Assembly (NCBI RefSeq): GCF_020216885.1
Contig: NZ_JAIWON010000036.1
Coordinates: 1-10,137 of the forward strand
Reading direction: 5' to 3'
Length of the DNA: 10,137 nt
DNA from: Zymomonas sp.
GTDB taxonomy: Bacteria; Pseudomonadota; Alphaproteobacteria; Sphingomonadales; Sphingomonadaceae
Shown here: positions 1-6,523 of the stretch, piece by piece
Layout of the letters: every line of letters begins with the position of its first letter
Numbering within the stretch: position 1 is the first letter of the stretch
The notes under the pieces: generated by a model
Database searches by the model: none
Told to the model about the DNA's origin: nothing
What the model saw: the letters and a program-made list of their open reading frames with translations, nothing else
Translations under genes and position numbers: made by a program

Positions 1-1509
1 TTTTCTGAATATCGTGGCCGCTTCCGATCAGGAATGAAGCAGTTACAAAATGGTGTTGTCTATCCTATGGCTTATCATAGTCATGCGGCAACGGAGACCT
101 GTCCTGGACATTCGGTTTTGTTAACAGGCGACCATCCAGCTAGAACGGGGATTATTGCCAATAACTGGTATGATTTTTCGGTCAAAAGGGTTGATAAAAA
201 GGTCTATTGTAGTGAAGACCCGTCTCTTTCATCTGATCCCCAGAATTACCAACCATCGGTTCATTATTTAAAAGTGCCGACTTTGGGCGATAGAATGAAA
301 CAAACGAATCCCCATAGCCGTGTAATTTCAGTAGCGGGCAAAGATCGTGCTGCCATTATGATGGGTGGCCATATGACGGATCAAATATGGTTTTGGTCTG
401 ATAATGCGTATAAAACGCTGGCTGATCATAAAGGGGAGATGCCTGCCACTGTAAAAACGGTGAATGAACAGGTTACCCGTTTGATGCAGCAAGACGAGAC
501 ACCTGTCATGCCTTCTGTTTGCGCAGATCATGCGTCAGCTCTGAAGATTGGGAATAATAGAATTATTGGTTTGGCACCGGCATCCAGAAAAGCCGGTGAT
601 TTCAAGACTTTTCGAGTAACCCCCGATTATGATCGGACAACCACCGATATTGCCATCGGGTTGATTGATGAATTGAAATTAGGGCATGGAAATGCCCCCG
701 ATCTTTTAACGGTGAGTTTGTCTGCAACGGATGCGGTCGGCCATGCTTATGGCACAGAAGGGGCGGAAATGTGCAGCCAAATGGCTGGCTTGGATGATAA
801 TATTGCTCGTATTATTGCCGCCTTAGATAGTAACGGTGTCCCTTACGTTTTGGTTTTAACAGCTGACCATGGAGGCCAAGATGTGCCTGAACGCGCAAAA
901 TTACGAGGTGTGGAGACGGCTCAACGTGTTGACCCCGCGTTATCGCCAGATCAGCTTTCTTGGAGGTTAGCGGAACGCTTTCTATTGAGCCATAATCAGC
1001 CATTATTTTTTGCCAATGAGCCACAAGGCGATTGGTATATTAACCGTAATTTACCCGAGCAAACGAAAACGCAGCTTATTCAGGCTGCAAAATTGGAATT
1101 ATCCAATCATCCACAGGTTGCTGCGGTTTTTACAGCGTCAGAATTAACCCATATCCCGTATCCAACCCGTTCGCCTGAATTATGGAATTTAGCTGAAAGA
1201 GCGAAGGCCTCTTTTGATCCGTTACGTTCGGGCGACTTGATTGTCCTTTTAAAACCGCGCGTGACGCCTATTGCCAAGCCAGTTTCATATGTAGCGACCC
1301 ATGGATCCGCATGGGATTATGATCGGCGCGTCCCTATTATTTTTTACACGCCGCATGCATCCGGTTTTGAACAACCTATGCCGGTTGAAACCGTCGATAT
1401 TATGCCAAGTTTAGCAGCTCTCTTGCAGATTCCTTTGCAAAAAGGAGAGGTCGATGGCCGCTGCCTTGATCTTGACCCGACAGAAGCTACTACCTGTCCC
1501 GTTAAATAG
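1..1509 (+). CDS. Alkaline phosphatase/phosphodiesterase-superfamily protein, PhoK/PafA-like (5' truncated)
   Basis: The reading frame is open from the first base, so the ATG at 34 is probably internal and the true start lies outside the window. Residues here are numbered from that ATG. The protein belongs to the alkaline phosphatase superfamily: the ETCPGHS segment carries the likely Thr nucleophile (T22), DAVGH gives metal ligands D233 and H237, TADHGG gives D278 and H279, and THGSAWDYD gives H423. As I recall it, this spacing matches Sphingomonas PhoK and related PafA-type enzymes, which are secreted Zn-dependent phosphomonoesterases. By that comparison roughly 55 N-terminal residues are missing, including the signal peptide and the first metal-binding Asp. 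The role would be phosphate release from organic phosphate esters in the periplasm. The gene ends 3 bp from the convergent guaD. A phosphodiesterase or nucleotide pyrophosphatase activity is not excluded. Confidence 0.85.
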   Translation, partial: FSEYRGRFRSGMKQLQNGVVYPMAYHSHAATETCPGHSVLLTGDHPARTGIIANNWYDFSVKRVDKKVYCSEDPSLSSDPQNYQPSVHYLKVPTLGDRMKQTNPHSRVISVAGKDRAAIMMGGHMTDQIWFWSDNAYKTLADHKGEMPATVKTVNEQVTRLMQQDETPVMPSVCADHASALKIGNNRIIGLAPASRKAGDFKTFRVTPDYDRTTTDIAIGLIDELKLGHGNAPDLLTVSLSATDAVGHAYGTEGAEMCSQMAGLDDNIARIIAALDSNGVPYVLVLTADHGGQDVPERAKLRGVETAQRVDPALSPDQLSWRLAERFLLSHNQPLFFANEPQGDWYINRNLPEQTKTQLIQAAKLELSNHPQVAAVFTASELTHIPYPTRSPELWNLAERAKASFDPLRSGDLIVLLKPRVTPIAKPVSYVATHGSAWDYDRRVPIIFYTPHASGFEQPMPVETVDIMPSLAALLQIPLQKGEVDGRCLDLDPTEATTCPVK

Positions 1510-1512
1510 TTT

Positions 1513-2814
1513 CTAAATAGGGGGGTGATCAATACCGCCAAAAGCCAATTTACCTTTGATATAGGTAGCAGCAATAGCGCGATCATCCCCCATAATTTCG
1601 AGAGCGAAAAGTTTTTCTTCTAAAGAAGCCTTTTTTGTTCTGCGAGCAAGCAAAGGCGTGGCTGCTGGATTTATGAGGATAAAATCAGCTTCTTGCCCGA
1701 TTTCTAGTGAGCCAACATAGCGATCAATACCCAGAAGCCGCGCCCCGCCCAAAGTTGCGAGGTAAAAGGCATAAAAGGGATCAAGATTATAATTCTGTAA
1801 CCGACATATTTTATAGGCTTCAGCCATCGTTGCTAGTAATGAGAAGCTGGTTCCAGCGCCCACATCACTTCCCAAACCTATTTTGATCTTATGCTGGCGG
1901 GCTTTTTCTAAATTGAATAATCCTGAACCTAAAAATAGATTGGATGTCGGACAAAACGCAATTCCAGCACCCGCTTTAGCTAAGCGATGGAACGCGGAAT
2001 CTGATAGATATAGGCAATGGGCAAAGACACTTCTTTCAGTTAGCAGTCCAAAACTTTCATAGACTTCCAGATAATCGCTAGCCTTGGGAAAGCGTTCTTT
2101 CACAGCGGCACATTCATCTTTTGTCTCTGCAAGATGTGTTTGCATAAGAATATCGGGATATTCACCCAGTATTTTTCCTGCATCGGACAATTGTTCCGAA
2201 GAAGATGTCAGAGCGAAACGGGGCGTTACGGCATATCCCAATCGGCCATGACCTTGCCAGTTTTGGATTAACCGCTCACTATCGCCGAGACTTTTTGGTG
2301 TTTTATCGGCAAGCGCCTCGGGCGCTAAATCCATCAAGACATTACCAGTGATAATGCGCATATTCGCCTTGAAAGCCGCATTATAAAGCGCTTCGACTGA
2401 TTGGGGATAGGATGTCGCAAAAACAAGCGCAGAAGTTGTCCCGTTCCGCAGACATTCCTTTAAAAAAAAGTTGGCTGTTTTTGTCGCATAGGTTTTATCC
2501 GAAAATTTCTGCTCGGTTGGAAAAACTTTTTTTTCAAGCCAGCCAAGTAAGGTTTCACCTCCGGCGGCGATACAGTCGAGCTGTGTGTAATGGATATGGC
2601 TATCAATAAAGCCGGGCATGATTAAATAGTCGGAACAGTTAGTAATTGCCAGATCAGGAAATTGCGTCTTGATAATTTCAACCTTATCCCGTGCAATGAC
2701 ACGACCATTTTCAACGACGATTATGCCATCTTTTTGATAGGAAACAGCCTTGTCCCCATAAAAGGACGGGTCATCTGTAAAAGAAAGTATTTGGCCTCGA
2801 AAACCCTGACGCAT
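1513..2814 (-). CDS. guaD: Guanine deaminase (amidohydrolase family)
   Basis: The 433-residue protein has the full metal-dependent amidohydrolase signature set of bacterial GuaD: PGFIDSHIHYTQ near residues 67-78 (metal ligands H73 and H75), TPRF at 197-200, MQTHLAET with H227, FAHCLYL with H266, FCPTSNLFLGSG at 288-298, and GLGSDVGAG with the metal/catalytic D317. It should convert guanine to xanthine and ammonia in the cytosol, as part of purine salvage or use of purines as a nitrogen source. Length is typical of the family. The ATG at 2814 is preceded by an AAGGAA-like ribosome site in the 13-bp gap after the upstream MarR gene, so the two are probably cotranscribed. Its 3' end nearly abuts the convergent phosphatase gene. 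Other deaminases of this superfamily are possible, but the motif spelling favours guanine deaminase. Confidence 0.92.
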   Translation of the reverse strand: MRQGFRGQILSFTDDPSFYGDKAVSYQKDGIIVVENGRVIARDKVEIIKTQFPDLAITNCSDYLIMPGFIDSHIHYTQLDCIAAGGETLLGWLEKKVFPTEQKFSDKTYATKTANFFLKECLRNGTTSALVFATSYPQSVEALYNAAFKANMRIITGNVLMDLAPEALADKTPKSLGDSERLIQNWQGHGRLGYAVTPRFALTSSSEQLSDAGKILGEYPDILMQTHLAETKDECAAVKERFPKASDYLEVYESFGLLTERSVFAHCLYLSDSAFHRLAKAGAGIAFCPTSNLFLGSGLFNLEKARQHKIKIGLGSDVGAGTSFSLLATMAEAYKICRLQNYNLDPFYAFYLATLGGARLLGIDRYVGSLEIGQEADFILINPAATPLLARRTKKASLEEKLFALEIMGDDRAIAATYIKGKLAFGGIDHPPI

Positions 2815-2827
2815 ATCTATTTCCTTC

Positions 2828-3328
2828 TTACTCGCTTTTGCGAAGGGCTAGGGCAGAATCTTTTATATCGGTCGATAAAAGATTTTCTAATAATTGCCAG
2901 AATCCGGTTACGGCATCGGCTCCGCTAGTCGCATAAGCCTTGGCCATTTTATCTCGAATTAAGCTGAATAACTGACTTTCCAAGGCTTTCCCTGAATCAC
3001 TTAATTTAAGCAATCTGCATCGGCGATCCCGTTCGCCTTGTCTTATTTTGATAAGTGCCTTTTCTTCCAAATCATGAATAACACGCCCTAGGGATTGTTT
3101 GGTGATATTTAACAGTCGAAGTAACTCTCCGACTGAAATATCAGGTTTTCTGGCAATAAAATAAAGCGAACGATAATGCGCTTGTCCCAATCCGTTTTTT
3201 GTCAGCAGGCTATCAATGGACTGATAAATAGTAGAGTAGCCAAAATAAAGAAGTTCTATACCCCGTCTTATTTCAGCTTCCCTTAGAAAAAGAAGGGAAT
3301 CGGCTGGCGAAGAAAACGACTCTTTCAT
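2828..3328 (-). CDS. MarR-family transcriptional regulator (PetP-like)
   Basis: This 166-residue protein has the MarR winged helix-turn-helix layout. N-terminal helices to about residue 60 contribute to dimerisation. HTH helices span about 63-91, with recognition helix TKQSLGRVIHDLEEK at 76-90. A basic wing, RQGERDRRCRLLKLS, spans 97-110, and C-terminal dimerisation helices follow. The opening REAEIRRGIELL and the GLGQAHYRSLYFIAR segment resemble the PetP branch common in alphaproteobacteria; this is from memory. The ATG at 3328 has an AAAGGTG ribosome site. The gene lies 13 bp upstream of guaD on the same strand, which suggests one transcript and possible control of guaD and of itself. Neither ligand nor regulon can be read from the sequence, and a urate- or xanthine-sensing role is not shown by it. 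Confidence 0.88.
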   Translation of the reverse strand: MKESFSSPADSLLFLREAEIRRGIELLYFGYSTIYQSIDSLLTKNGLGQAHYRSLYFIARKPDISVGELLRLLNITKQSLGRVIHDLEEKALIKIRQGERDRRCRLLKLSDSGKALESQLFSLIRDKMAKAYATSGADAVTGFWQLLENLLSTDIKDSALALRKSE

Positions 3329-3415
3329 CAGTCCACACCTTTGAAAAATAAATAAAATATGGGGAAAGAAGGATATAGAATTGATTGAGAAAACAAAGCC
3401 CTGTTTTTTGACCTA

Positions 3416-3423
3416 ACAATTGT
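3416..3423. promoter_or_regulatory. Short palindrome upstream of the MarR-guaD pair, possible operator
   Basis: ACAATTGT is a perfect 8-bp palindrome in the AT-rich 114-bp gap between the epimerase end and the MarR gene, about 90 bp upstream of the MarR start. MarR proteins usually bind palindromes of this character near their own promoters, so it is a candidate autoregulatory site. It is short and could be chance. I could not assign a convincing -35/-10 pair in this gap. Confidence 0.25.
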
Positions 3424-3442
3424 GAATTTTTTATAATGGCAT

Positions 3443-4444
3443 TCATAAATGAGTGATATAATGGCGGAACCATTCGACAAAACGGCCTACTCCAATATCT
3501 AGCGGAATCTTAGGGAAAAAGCCTAAATCCCGCTTTGATGTCTCAATATCGGCAAAGGTAGTGGAAACATCGCCTGCCTGCATGGGATGCAATTCTTTGA
3601 TAGCATGACAGCCGCAAGCGTCTTCTAGTAATTCAACAAGATATTTCAGGTTTTCAGGGTGATGATTGCCGATATTATAGATATTATGAGGATTAAGGCT
3701 GCCGCCTGATTTTATTGCGTTATTATCTTGCGGTGGGTTATCCAATGCCGCAATCAAACCTGATACCGCATCATCTATATAGGTGAAATCGCGCTGCATT
3801 TCGCCATTATTAAAAAGCATAATGGGTTGTTTTTTAAGGATTTTTTTTGTAAAAATCCACATGGCCATATCTGGACGACCCCAAATGCCATATACTGTAA
3901 AAAAGCGGAGACCTGTCAGGGGAATACGGTAAAGATAGGCGTAGCTTTCGCTTAACATCTCGCCCGCTCTTTTGGTTGCGGCATAAAGAGAAGCTGGATA
4001 ATCCGGCTGACTGTCGACTTTAAAGGGCAGGGTAGAACGATTGCCATAGACAGAAGAAGAAGAGGCATAGACCATATGCCGGACTTTTCTATGTCTTGCT
4101 AATTCAAGCAGGTTGAGATGGCCGGTTAAGTTGGAATCGCCATATATCTGGGGGTTAATGAGCGAATATCGAACGCCTGCCTGAGCGCCCAGATGGATAA
4201 TCCGATCAAAATCGTATTTTTCGAGAGTGTTATTAAGAAGAACTCCATCCGAAAAATCGATAGGAAGAAAATGTAGCTTACCGTTTTTGAGCTTTTTTAA
4301 TTCTGCCAAACGCTTTTTCTTTAACCCAGGATCATAATAATCATTTAGATTATCTATTCCGATTATTTCTTCCCCTCTTCCTAAAAGGAATTTTGCAGCA
4401 AAACTACCAATAAAGCCAGCTATGCCTGTTATCAAAATGGCCAT
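3443..4444 (-). CDS. NAD-dependent sugar-nucleotide epimerase, UDP-glucuronate 4-epimerase-like
   Basis: This 333-residue extended short-chain dehydrogenase/reductase has the NAD-binding GIAGFIG motif at residues 7-13, the acidic end of strand 2 in GIDNLNDYYDP (about 29-39), and the catalytic serine region ASSSSVYG (127-134). The YAATK motif at 154-158 supplies the catalytic Tyr and Lys. The run DNLNDYYDPGLKKKRL is characteristic of UDP-glucuronate 4-epimerases (the LspL/CapI type), and the length fits. It would interconvert UDP-glucuronate and UDP-galacturonate in the cytosol to feed polysaccharide or lipopolysaccharide synthesis. The ATG at 4444 has an AAAGGA ribosome site at 4453-4458. No UDP-glucose dehydrogenase or other polysaccharide gene is adjacent. 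The start region is divergent from the tRNA-Gln at 4570. Another UDP-hexose epimerase or dehydratase activity remains possible. Confidence 0.85.
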   Translation of the reverse strand: MAILITGIAGFIGSFAAKFLLGRGEEIIGIDNLNDYYDPGLKKKRLAELKKLKNGKLHFLPIDFSDGVLLNNTLEKYDFDRIIHLGAQAGVRYSLINPQIYGDSNLTGHLNLLELARHRKVRHMVYASSSSVYGNRSTLPFKVDSQPDYPASLYAATKRAGEMLSESYAYLYRIPLTGLRFFTVYGIWGRPDMAMWIFTKKILKKQPIMLFNNGEMQRDFTYIDDAVSGLIAALDNPPQDNNAIKSGGSLNPHNIYNIGNHHPENLKYLVELLEDACGCHAIKELHPMQAGDVSTTFADIETSKRDLGFFPKIPLDIGVGRFVEWFRHYITHL

Positions 4445-4513
4445 AATCGAGATCCTTTCAGAGGAATTGCCCGAATTGAGGTCGAGAAAAGAAAAATTTT
4501 TAGAAATCAGGAC

Positions 4514-4541
4514 TTTTCAAGCCCGTTTCAGTCGTTATAAA
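4514..4541 (+). promoter_or_regulatory. Predicted promoter of the left tRNA-Gln gene
   Basis: TTTTCA (4514-4519) and TATAAA (4536-4541) are separated by 16 bp and lie 28 bp upstream of the mature tRNA 5' end. The right tRNA-Gln copy has the same boxes with the same spacing, although most of the spacer differs. That conservation is the main support. Confidence 0.5.
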
Positions 4542-4564
4542 GAAGACCATTCTCGACCGAGAAA

Positions 4565-4650
4565 CCTATTGGGGCGTAGCCAAGCGGTAAGGCAACGGGT
4601 TTTGATCCCGTCATGCGCAGGTTCGAATCCTGCCGCCCCAACCATTTTTA
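4565..4650 (+). repeat. 86-bp perfect direct repeat, left copy (contains tRNA-Gln)
   Basis: This stretch is identical to 6365-6450, exactly 1800 bp away. Identity covers the whole tRNA-Gln gene plus 5 bp before it (CCTAT) and 6 bp after CCA (TTTTTA), and is lost at both ends. The TAA stop of the minus-strand sacA gene (4648-4650) is formed by the last three bases of the repeat. Confidence 0.97.
4570..4644 (+). tRNA. tRNA-Gln (anticodon TTG), left copy
   Basis: A complete cloverleaf can be drawn. The 7-bp acceptor TGGGGCG pairs with CGCCCCA (4634-4640), followed by discriminator A and an encoded CCA (4642-4644). The anticodon stem ACGGG/CCCGT encloses the loop TTTTGAT, with anticodon TTG at 4602-4604, which reads CAA for glutamine. 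The T arm contains GTTCGAATC. TTTTTA follows directly after CCA and may end transcription. The gene is identical to the copy at 6370-6444. Its 3' end is 3 nt from the stop codon of the convergent sacA gene. Confidence 0.97.
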
Positions 4651-6186
4651 ACAGGCATCATTTGAAAAAGTGGCTAGATTAGCATCCTGTAATGCCCATC
4701 TTTTGAAAGAATCAAAAACGGCATAGCCTTCGATAGCGAATAAACGGCCTTTAAGGCTGTCCTTATCAGGGAATATTCGACTACTTATGCTGTAGAGTCC
4801 TTGAGTCTGATCATCGCCAACAAAAATTTCTATAGAGGATCGGTCAAGGAATATATGCAGCCTGACTTTGGAGGTATTCGGAAGCGGACAGCTTCTAATC
4901 CCCTTCACATTTTGTCCCGAGCGATTCCGGTCAAGAATGATACGATTTTGGCTTCTGTCTATGTAGAGAAGCGTTTCTTGACCTTTATCATTGCAGCGCA
5001 AAGCCAGACCCGCTTGATAAGCATTGCTTTTTTCCAAGTCAAAGATCAGCTCTATTTCTTGCAGGGGAGAATCCATGGTAAATGGATGCTCGGCATCCGA
5101 AAGCGTTACAACAGATTCAATTTTTTCTGATTGCCGTAAAACCTCCATTTCCTTAACAGGCGTCATCACAATTTTATCATCAATCAAATCAAGTTTGCGG
5201 GGCAATGTCATACAGCCAGCCCATCCATCTCGCTGACTGGGTTTTTGATTTTCCCACATATCAAACCATGCAATTAATATTTGACGACCATCTTTGGTTT
5301 CAAAACGTTGTGCGGCATAGAAATCATGACCATAGTCTAGTTCATGGAAAGCTGTTTCCGGCGTAAATTGGGGTGCTTGCCATTTTCCAAGGATATAGCC
5401 GTTTTGAAATAGATTCCGATTTTTGTAGCCACTTGCTTTCAAGCCTTGCGGAGAAAACATCAAAACAGAACGATTACCTAATGAGAAGAAATCAGGGCAT
5501 TCCCACATAAAAGCCCGTTTCCCCGGTGGAAATTGAGAATTATCGCCCAGTAGCGTTTTGACAAAAACCCAGTCTTTTAGATTCCCGCTTTTGTATAGAG
5601 CGACATGTCCAATCCCTTGATGCTTTTCATCATCTGTCCGATAGCCCACCACCATAAACCAGTGGTTATTCTCCTTCCAAACACGAGGGTCTCTGAAATG
5701 CGTGACCTGTGGCATGGGTGGATTTTCAAGAACGATGCCCTCTTTTTGAAAATGGATGCCGTCTGTGCTTGTTGCCATACATTGCACTTCGCGAATGGCA
5801 TCGGGGCTATCATTAGATAAAACGATATGTCCGGTATAGATCAGCGTCAAAACACCATTATCATCAACAGCGCATCCCGAAAAACAACCATCGCGATCAA
5901 ACGAATCCCCCGGGGCAAGAGCAACAGGGAGTGTTTCCCAATGAACTAAATCACGACTTTTCGCATGCCCCCAATGCATCGGCCCCCAGACAGGTGCAAA
6001 AGGATAATATTGATAAAAAAGATGATATTCCCCCTTGAAAAAAATCAGGCCGTTGGGGTCATTCATCCAGCCAGTTAAAGGCGTCACATGAAATCCTGGA
6101 TACCATTTAGAAGATAAAAGCTGTTTCCCAGCTTTTTTCTGCGCATCCTCGGCTTTGATGAGATTTTTGTAAGAGGGGGATTCCAT
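4648..6186 (-). CDS. sacA: Intracellular sucrase (GH32 beta-fructofuranosidase)
   Basis: The 512-residue protein has all three hallmark GH32 sites: WMNDPNG at 40-46 (nucleophile D43), FRDP at 164-167 (transition-state stabiliser D166) and ECPD at 229-232 (acid/base E229). A five-bladed beta-propeller is followed by a C-terminal beta-sandwich from about residue 365. It should hydrolyse sucrose to glucose and fructose. There is no signal peptide, so it acts in the cytosol, as expected for the Zymomonas SacA/InvA sucrase, which is about this size from memory. The ATG at 6186 has an AAAAGG ribosome site about 9 nt upstream and a predicted promoter further up. The gene is alone between two identical tRNA-Gln genes that run in the opposite direction. 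Its stop is only 3 nt from the left tRNA, which leaves no separate terminator. Activity on short fructans or raffinose is possible. Confidence 0.95.
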   Translation of the reverse strand: MESPSYKNLIKAEDAQKKAGKQLLSSKWYPGFHVTPLTGWMNDPNGLIFFKGEYHLFYQYYPFAPVWGPMHWGHAKSRDLVHWETLPVALAPGDSFDRDGCFSGCAVDDNGVLTLIYTGHIVLSNDSPDAIREVQCMATSTDGIHFQKEGIVLENPPMPQVTHFRDPRVWKENNHWFMVVGYRTDDEKHQGIGHVALYKSGNLKDWVFVKTLLGDNSQFPPGKRAFMWECPDFFSLGNRSVLMFSPQGLKASGYKNRNLFQNGYILGKWQAPQFTPETAFHELDYGHDFYAAQRFETKDGRQILIAWFDMWENQKPSQRDGWAGCMTLPRKLDLIDDKIVMTPVKEMEVLRQSEKIESVVTLSDAEHPFTMDSPLQEIELIFDLEKSNAYQAGLALRCNDKGQETLLYIDRSQNRIILDRNRSGQNVKGIRSCPLPNTSKVRLHIFLDRSSIEIFVGDDQTQGLYSISSRIFPDKDSLKGRLFAIEGYAVFDSFKRWALQDANLATFSNDAC

Positions 6187-6214
6187 TATCGCTGCCTTTT
6201 ATTCGGATAGAAGA

Positions 6215-6241
6215 ATTATAAAGAGTAACGACCAAAGACAA
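6215..6241 (-). promoter_or_regulatory. Predicted sacA promoter
   Basis: On the minus strand, TATAAT (6215-6220) is a perfect -10 box. TTGTCT (6236-6241) is a reasonable -35 box, although the 15-bp spacer is short; shifting the -35 by one base gives 16. Transcription would start near 6208, leaving a leader of about 20 nt before the sacA ATG. No operator or cre-like site was recognised. Confidence 0.55.
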
Positions 6242-6301
6242 AAATTTTTCCTTTTGGAAGAGATGAAGCTGTCTTTTTTCCATATTTTTTGGTTGCAAGG
6301 C

Positions 6302-6329
6302 TTTTCAAAAGAAATTTACTTGCTATAAA
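6302..6329 (+). promoter_or_regulatory. Predicted promoter of the right tRNA-Gln gene
   Basis: TTTTCA (6302-6307) and TATAAA (6324-6329) have the same 16-bp spacing as upstream of the left copy. The -10 box ends 40 bp before the tRNA 5' end, compared with 28 bp in the left copy. The region 6187-6364 therefore holds two divergent promoters, for sacA and for this tRNA. The -35 overlaps CTTTTcAAAAG (6301-6311), an odd palindrome. Confidence 0.45.
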
Positions 6330-6364
6330 GCGGCTCTTCAAAAATTGACTGCACTCTTATGCAG

Positions 6365-6450
6365 CCTATTGGGGCGTAGCCAAGCGGTAAGGCAACGGGT
6401 TTTGATCCCGTCATGCGCAGGTTCGAATCCTGCCGCCCCAACCATTTTTA
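6365..6450 (+). repeat. 86-bp perfect direct repeat, right copy (contains tRNA-Gln)
   Basis: This is the partner of 4565-4650. Base identity ends at 6365 on the left (the preceding base is G here and A in the other copy) and at 6450 on the right. Both copies point the same way, so recombination between them would delete sacA and leave one tRNA. Confidence 0.97.
6370..6444 (+). tRNA. tRNA-Gln (anticodon TTG), right copy
   Basis: It is base-for-base identical to the tRNA at 4570-4644: 7-bp acceptor stem, anticodon TTG at 6402-6404 in a TTTTGAT loop, a T arm with GTTCGAATC, discriminator A and encoded CCA. It lies about 180 bp upstream of and divergent from sacA, and convergent with the aldose epimerase gene. 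Confidence 0.97.
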
Positions 6451-6464
6451 GACTTGATAGACAA

Positions 6465-6496
6465 AAGGCTACAAAAGTAGTCACCTTTGCAGCCTT
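6465..6496. terminator. Hairpin terminator between tRNA-Gln and the aldose epimerase gene
   Basis: AAGGCT (6465-6470) pairs with AGCCTT (6491-6496). An inner CAAAAG/CTTTG helix with one bulged A has a loop of about 7 nt. On the minus strand the stem is followed by TTTTGTC, which suits termination of the aldose epimerase transcript, whose stop is at 6524. On the plus strand a T-rich tract follows about 10 nt later, so it may also stop tRNA read-through. Confidence 0.6.
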
Positions 6497-6523
6497 GTGC
6501 CAAAATTTATTTTTCAATAAAAA

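Noticed and set aside
2662..2928. Plus-strand open frame spanning the guaD-MarR junction
   Set aside because: It is antisense to two well-supported genes, and its composition and motifs match no family.
4422..4682. Plus-strand open frame of 86 codons across the left tRNA-Gln
   Set aside because: It reads straight through the tRNA. The same peptide segment recurs at the other tRNA copy simply because the DNA repeats.
4801..5130. Plus-strand open frame of 109 codons opposite sacA
   Set aside because: It is the antisense shadow of a strongly supported GH32 gene, with no promoter, ribosome site or recognisable domain.
6345..6350. TTGACT as the -35 box of the right tRNA-Gln promoter
   Set aside because: The matching -10 would fall at or inside the tRNA start, so transcription could not begin upstream of the tRNA.
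4565..6450. Integrated phage, plasmid or insertion sequence at tRNA-Gln
   Set aside because: The tRNA direct repeats would suit this, but the interval holds only sacA, with no integrase, transposase, inverted terminal repeats or phage gene.
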